A stretch of 34,120 nt of DNA, from assembly GCA_000737985.1 (NCBI GenBank), contig JNVT01000073.1:1-34120 (forward strand), in the 5' to 3' direction. A program made the translations under genes and the position numbers. Under the pieces are notes generated by a model that did no database searches, was not told where the DNA came from, and worked only from the letters and a program-made list of their open reading frames with translations. Shown here piece after piece: positions 30,672-34,120 of the stretch. The DNA is from Gammaproteobacteria bacterium MFB021. Lineage in GTDB: Bacteria; Pseudomonadota; Gammaproteobacteria; Pseudomonadales; Halomonadaceae. Position 1 is the stretch's first letter. Each line of letters starts with the position of its first letter.

Positions 30672-30722
30672 CTTGGCAAACGGGAGCCAGATGCAGGAGG
30701 CCAGCGTCTGGCGCCTTCATAC

Positions 30723-31328
30723 TCACACCAGCGAAGCGCCGTAGCTCCACAGCAGGACGGTCAGCGCCAGCAGCGCCTCCAGCACCAGAATACCGATCGC
30801 CAGGGCCGCACTGGAGGCGCGCAGGCCCTCGCCGCGATCGATGCCGAGGAACGACGGCAGTCCGGCAAACAGCAGATAGGCGGTGTAGCAGAGCCCAATG
30901 ATCCCCGCGAGCAGGCATAGCCAGACGATGGGATAGAGGGCGACGATGCCGCTCAGAAACATCGGTGTCGCCATGTAGCCTGCAAACACCACGCAGCGGT
31001 TGAGGCTCGGCCGCGACGGATAACGCCGTGCCAGCCAGTGCACCACGTTACCCATCAGCCAGACCGCGGCCAGAATCAGCGCATAGAAGATGATCGCGAG
31101 TAGAACCGCGGTAGAGGGCGCCACTTGCACCCGCTCCGCCAGGCCGGTTTCCGAGGTACCGAAGTGCCACCCCACCAGCGTGGTGCCGATGAACGAGCAC
31201 ACCACCGGCACCGCCGCCAGTATCAGCACGTGGTGCCCGTAGAGGTGGGAAACGGTCTCGTTCTCGCTGCTGATCTCCTGCCACTCGCGATTGGGATGCG
31301 TGAGAAGTCCCCAGACATGGTTGATCAT
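30723..31328 (-). CDS. Yip1-family inner-membrane protein
   Basis: 201 residues with five predicted membrane helices (around VLILAAVPVVCSFIGTTLVG, VLLAIIFYALILAAVWLMG, AGYMATPMFLSGIVALY, IVWLCLLAGIIGLCYTAYLLF and ALAIGILVLEALLALTVLL). The N-terminal NHVWGLLTHPNREWQEI motif is typical of bacterial Yip1-domain proteins such as E. coli YohC. Function unknown; the family is found in many proteobacteria. The start at 31328 follows GGAGAGG; the 11 upstream in-frame codons lack the family motif. Followed by a good terminator. Confidence 0.82.
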   Translation of the reverse strand: MINHVWGLLTHPNREWQEISSENETVSHLYGHHVLILAAVPVVCSFIGTTLVGWHFGTSETGLAERVQVAPSTAVLLAIIFYALILAAVWLMGNVVHWLARRYPSRPSLNRCVVFAGYMATPMFLSGIVALYPIVWLCLLAGIIGLCYTAYLLFAGLPSFLGIDRGEGLRASSAALAIGILVLEALLALTVLLWSYGASLV

Positions 31329-31533
31329 GACGCGCCTCTCCACACCGCCGCGGGTCGCCAACGACGGCCTCCGTGAATGCCACCGCTCGCCCGGCGGGCG
31401 ATGTCGGTCGCGACCCTGCCTTCACTATAGAAAAGAATCCGCCAGGCGGCAGGTAGACCTGTGGCTAGGCCGAACTCGCCTCGACGCCCAGGGGATTTTG
31501 CCCGTCCCCCTCCCCGTGGGCGGCTGCCATCTC

Positions 31534-31539
31534 TATACT
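31534..31539 (+). promoter_or_regulatory. Candidate -10 box of proS
   Basis: TATACT, 89 bases before the proS ATG, five of six matches to TATAAT. No good -35 hexamer at the proper distance. Confidence 0.35.
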
Positions 31540-31627
31540 GGCCGGCTCATGATCGACTCGACTCCGGGCTGCCGTCGGCTCGCCGCCGATCCCGGACATT
31601 GCTGCTGAATACAGGAACGAACACGCC

Positions 31628-33337
31628 ATGCGCGCCAGCCAACTACAGATCTCGACCCTCAAGGAAACGCCGGCGGATGCGGAAATCATCAGCCACCAGC
31701 TGATGCTGCGTGCCGGCATGATCCGCCGTCTGACCTCGGGGCTCTACACCTGGCTGCCGGTGGGCCTGCGCACCTTGCGCAAGGTCGAGCGCATCGTGCG
31801 CGAGGAGATGGATCTCGCTGGCGCCCAGGAGGTGCTGATGCCAGCGGTGCAGCCGGCCGAGCTGTGGCAGGAATCCGGCCGCTGGGAGCAGTACGGCCCC
31901 GAACTGCTGCGTCTCAAGGATCGCCATCAGCGCGACTACTGCGTCGGCCCGACGCATGAAGAGGTGATCACCGATCTGGTGCGGCGCGAGCTGTCGAGCT
32001 ACAAACAGTTGCCGACCAACTTCTATCAGATCCAGACCAAGTTCCGCGACGAGATCCGCCCGCGCTTCGGCGTCATGCGTTCGCGCGAGTTCATCATGAA
32101 GGATGCCTACTCCTTCGACGTCGACGAGGCCGGACTAGCGCGCTCGTACCAGAAGATGTACGACGCCTACGTGCGCATCTTCACCCGCCTGGGGCTCGAT
32201 TTCCGCGCCGTGCTCGCCGACAACGGTTCGATCGGCGGCACCGGCTCCCACGAGTTCCACGTCCTCGCCGACTCCGGTGAAGACGCGGTGATCTTCTCCA
32301 CCGGCTCGGACTACGCCGCCAATATCGAGAAGGCCGAAGCCATGCCCCCGGTCGGCGCCGAGCGCGCAGCGCCGCAGGAGAGCCTGCGTCAGGTGCCCAC
32401 CCCCGGCGTACGCACCATTGCAGCGCTGGTCGAAGGGTTCGACCTGCCGATCGAAAAGACGGTCAAGACCTTGATCGTGCACGGCGCCGAGGGTGGCCTG
32501 GTGGCCCTGATGGTGCGCGGTGACCATCAGCTCAACGAGATCAAGGCGGAGCACCTACCCCAGGTCAAGGCGCCGCTGACCATGGCCGAGGAGAGCGAGA
32601 TTCGCGCCGCGGTGGGCGCCGGCCCCGGTTCGCTTGGCCCGGTGGGGCTGCCGATGCCGCTGATCGTCGACCGCAGCGTAGCCCTGATGAGCGACTTCGG
32701 CGCCGGTGCCAACATCGACGATCAGCACCTGTTCGGGATCAACTGGGAGCGCGATCTGCCGCTGCCCGAGGTTGCCGACCTGCGTAACGTGGTCGAAGGC
32801 GATCCCTCGCCGGACGGCCAGGGCACCCTCTCCATCACCCGCGGCATCGAGGTCGGCCACGTATTCCAACTGGGCCAGAAGTACTCGCAGGCGATGAACG
32901 CCACCGTGCTGGGTGACAACGGCCAGCCCGCCACCCTGCACATGGGCTGCTACGGCATCGGCATCACCCGCGTGGTCGCCGCGGCCATCGAGCAGAATCA
33001 CGACGCCGGCGGCATCATCTGGCCCGATGCCATCGCCCCGTTCCAGCTGGCGATCGTGCCGATGAACGCGCACAAGTCAGAGCGCGTGCGCGATACTGCC
33101 GAGGCGCTCTACACCCGCCTCACCGCCGCGGGTATCGATGTGCTGCTCGACGACCGCGATCTGCGCCCCGGGGTCAAGTTCGCCGATCAGGAACTGATGG
33201 GTATCCCCCACCGCCTGGTGATCGGCGACCGCGGCCTGGACAACGGCGAGCTGGAGTACAAGGGGCGCCGCGACAGCGACGTCACCATGGTCGCCGTCGA
33301 GGATCTCGATGCGTTCCTCGCCGAGCGCCTGGGCTGA
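31628..33337 (+). CDS. proS: Prolyl-tRNA synthetase, bacterial type with editing domain
   Basis: 569 residues, the usual length of the E. coli-type enzyme. Class II motif 1 lies in [24 protein letters not shown]. Motif 2 is [25 protein letters not shown] (from residue 139), and motif 3 is [17 protein letters not shown] (from about 440). The insertion between motifs 2 and 3 (about 224-407) is the INS domain that hydrolyses Ala-tRNA(Pro). The anticodon-binding domain follows. It charges tRNA(Pro) with proline. The ATG is preceded by AGGAACG. The lytic transglycosylase gene starts inside its last codons. Confidence 0.97.
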   Translation: MRASQLQISTLKETPADAEIISHQLMLRAGMIRRLTSGLYTWLPVGLRTLRKVERIVREEMDLAGAQEVLMPAVQPAELWQESGRWEQYGPELLRLKDRHQRDYCVGPTHEEVITDLVRRELSSYKQLPTNFYQIQTKFRDEIRPRFGVMRSREFIMKDAYSFDVDEAGLARSYQKMYDAYVRIFTRLGLDFRAVLADNGSIGGTGSHEFHVLADSGEDAVIFSTGSDYAANIEKAEAMPPVGAERAAPQESLRQVPTPGVRTIAALVEGFDLPIEKTVKTLIVHGAEGGLVALMVRGDHQLNEIKAEHLPQVKAPLTMAEESEIRAAVGAGPGSLGPVGLPMPLIVDRSVALMSDFGAGANIDDQHLFGINWERDLPLPEVADLRNVVEGDPSPDGQGTLSITRGIEVGHVFQLGQKYSQAMNATVLGDNGQPATLHMGCYGIGITRVVAAAIEQNHDAGGIIWPDAIAPFQLAIVPMNAHKSERVRDTAEALYTRLTAAGIDVLLDDRDLRPGVKFADQELMGIPHRLVIGDRGLDNGELEYKGRRDSDVTMVAVEDLDAFLAERLG

Positions 33338-33998
33338 TCATCGCCTAACCCGGCGAACAACCACCTGGCTGCTGGCAGCGCTGCTGCTGGCCGGCTGCGC
33401 CATGCCTGCCGCCGCGGCCCAGGCCGCGGCATCGCCTCCTTCCCCACTCGCTGCTACCGCCACAGACATCGACCCGGCGCACACACCGCCCGATCCGGCG
33501 CTGATCCAGGCGCTGGCACGGGCAATGGCCGCCGAACCCGACAGCGGCGATCACTTCGATGCCCAGGTGTGGCTGCTCGACATGCAGTCGCGCCTGGCCC
33601 GGCGTCATCCCACTGCCTATCCCGATCGCCAGGCGCGCTTGCGCCTACTGCAGCGCGTTTACGTCGAAGCGCGTCGCGTCGCCCTGCCACCGGCACTGGT
33701 GCTGGCACTGATCGATGTCGAGAGTCGCTTCCATCCCGCGGCCCGCTCGAGTGCCGGGGCGCGCGGGCTGATGCAGGTGATGCCGTTCTGGAAGGCCGAG
33801 ATCGGCCGTCCACAGGACGATCTGGAGGATGCCGCCACCAATCTGCGCTACGGCTGTACCATCCTCGCCCACTATCTGGCCCGGGAGAACGGTGACTGGA
33901 CCCGCGCCCTGGCCCGCTACAACGGCAGCCTGGGGCGCACCACCTATCCAGAGCGCGTGATGGCGGCGTGGTACCAGCGCTGGTGGGTGGCGCGCTGA
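33309..33998 (+). CDS. Lytic transglycosylase-like lipoprotein
   Basis: 229 residues. The N-terminus has a basic region and a hydrophobic helix ending in the lipobox LLAGC (Cys30), so it is probably an outer-membrane lipoprotein. An Ala/Pro-rich spacer leads to a compact SLT domain (about 120-229) with catalytic Glu138 in [26 protein letters not shown] and the later [13 protein letters not shown] and ALARYNGS motifs. It would cut the MurNAc-GlcNAc bond and leave 1,6-anhydro ends. The ATG at 33309 overlaps proS by 29 bases and is the only ATG before the signal peptide, suggesting coupled translation; an unusual start closer to the hydrophobic core cannot be excluded. Confidence 0.88.
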   Translation: MRSSPSAWADHRLTRRTTTWLLAALLLAGCAMPAAAAQAAASPPSPLAATATDIDPAHTPPDPALIQALARAMAAEPDSGDHFDAQVWLLDMQSRLARRHPTAYPDRQARLRLLQRVYVEARRVALPPALVLALIDVESRFHPAARSSAGARGLMQVMPFWKAEIGRPQDDLEDAATNLRYGCTILAHYLARENGDWTRALARYNGSLGRTTYPERVMAAWYQRWWVAR

Positions 33999-34004
33999 GA
34001 GGGT

Positions 34005-34120
34005 GTTTACAAAATGCCTGCGCTCGACGATACGGCGTTGAAAACGACCTCAAAGTACTCATTTACACCGCGTAAACTCCGTCTTTTCGGCCGATTTCGC
34101 CTTGTCTCGCCTTCGCTCGT
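34005..34120. repeat. Probable end of a dispersed intergenic repeat, cut by the window edge
   Basis: Immediately after the transglycosylase stop, TGTTTACAAAA is followed by non-coding sequence with GCTCGACGATACGGCGTTGAAAA-like and GCGTAAACTCCGTCTTTTCGG-like blocks. I recognise these as a family of intergenic repeats common in Halomonas and relatives. The opposite end, expected to carry the inverted TTTTGTAAACA, would lie past the window. Confidence 0.45.

Overview
The window is about 34 kb of high-GC chromosome. MvaT rather than H-NS as the nucleoid protein, the lipoprotein families, Pseudomonas-like signals and the overall gene content suggest a gammaproteobacterium of the Halomonas type. 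This assignment is from pattern recognition, not from a marker gene. No rRNA, tRNA, CRISPR array, prophage or intact insertion sequence was seen. Most of the window is compact core or accessory metabolism.

Layout. (1) 1-3985: the 3' part of a PepSY membrane protein, then a molybdate uptake locus (a short ModE-type regulator and modA-modB-modC) with a ModE-type operator in front of modA. (2) 4535-11499: a RutR/TetR-like repressor, divergent from a purine-salvage/catabolic operon (xdhA-xdhB-xdhC-guaD) that takes guanine to xanthine to urate. A palindrome resembling the RutR box lies between them. Xanthine dehydrogenase needs molybdenum cofactor, so the neighbouring molybdate importer fits. (3) 11534-14845: a CaiB-type CoA transferase and an HMG-CoA-lyase-like enzyme, coupled translationally and divergent from a LysR regulator. 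This looks like a small acyl-CoA catabolic module. (4) 14842-17723: manC and ugd, sugar-nucleotide precursors (GDP-mannose, UDP-glucuronate) for exopolysaccharide. (5) 18204-19216: mvaT and, 0.4 kb downstream, a 79-residue protein resembling only the oligomerisation half of MvaT. (6) 19596-22359: an AmiD-like lipoprotein amidase, then a SutR-like XRE/cupin regulator divergent from a BenE/YdcO transporter, with two matching palindromic operators between them. (7) 22356-29982: a peptide ligation/processing island comprising a transglutaminase-like protein, an ATP-grasp/alpha-E fusion, a separate ATP-grasp, a separate alpha-E protein and a zinc metallopeptidase. (8) 30147-33998: a small lipoprotein, a Yip1-family membrane protein, proS and a lytic transglycosylase lipoprotein. 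The last 110 bases look like one end of a dispersed intergenic repeat.

The strongest candidates for new biology are the MvaT-like truncated protein beside mvaT, the ATP-grasp/alpha-E/transglutaminase/metallopeptidase island (a family with predicted but poorly known chemistry), and the unusual density of short tandem repeats in the intergenic regions (11 bp x2, 16 bp x3, 7 bp x4, 23 bp x3 and another 23 bp x3). One of these arrays carries three ops-like GTAGCGT cores upstream of ugd-manC.
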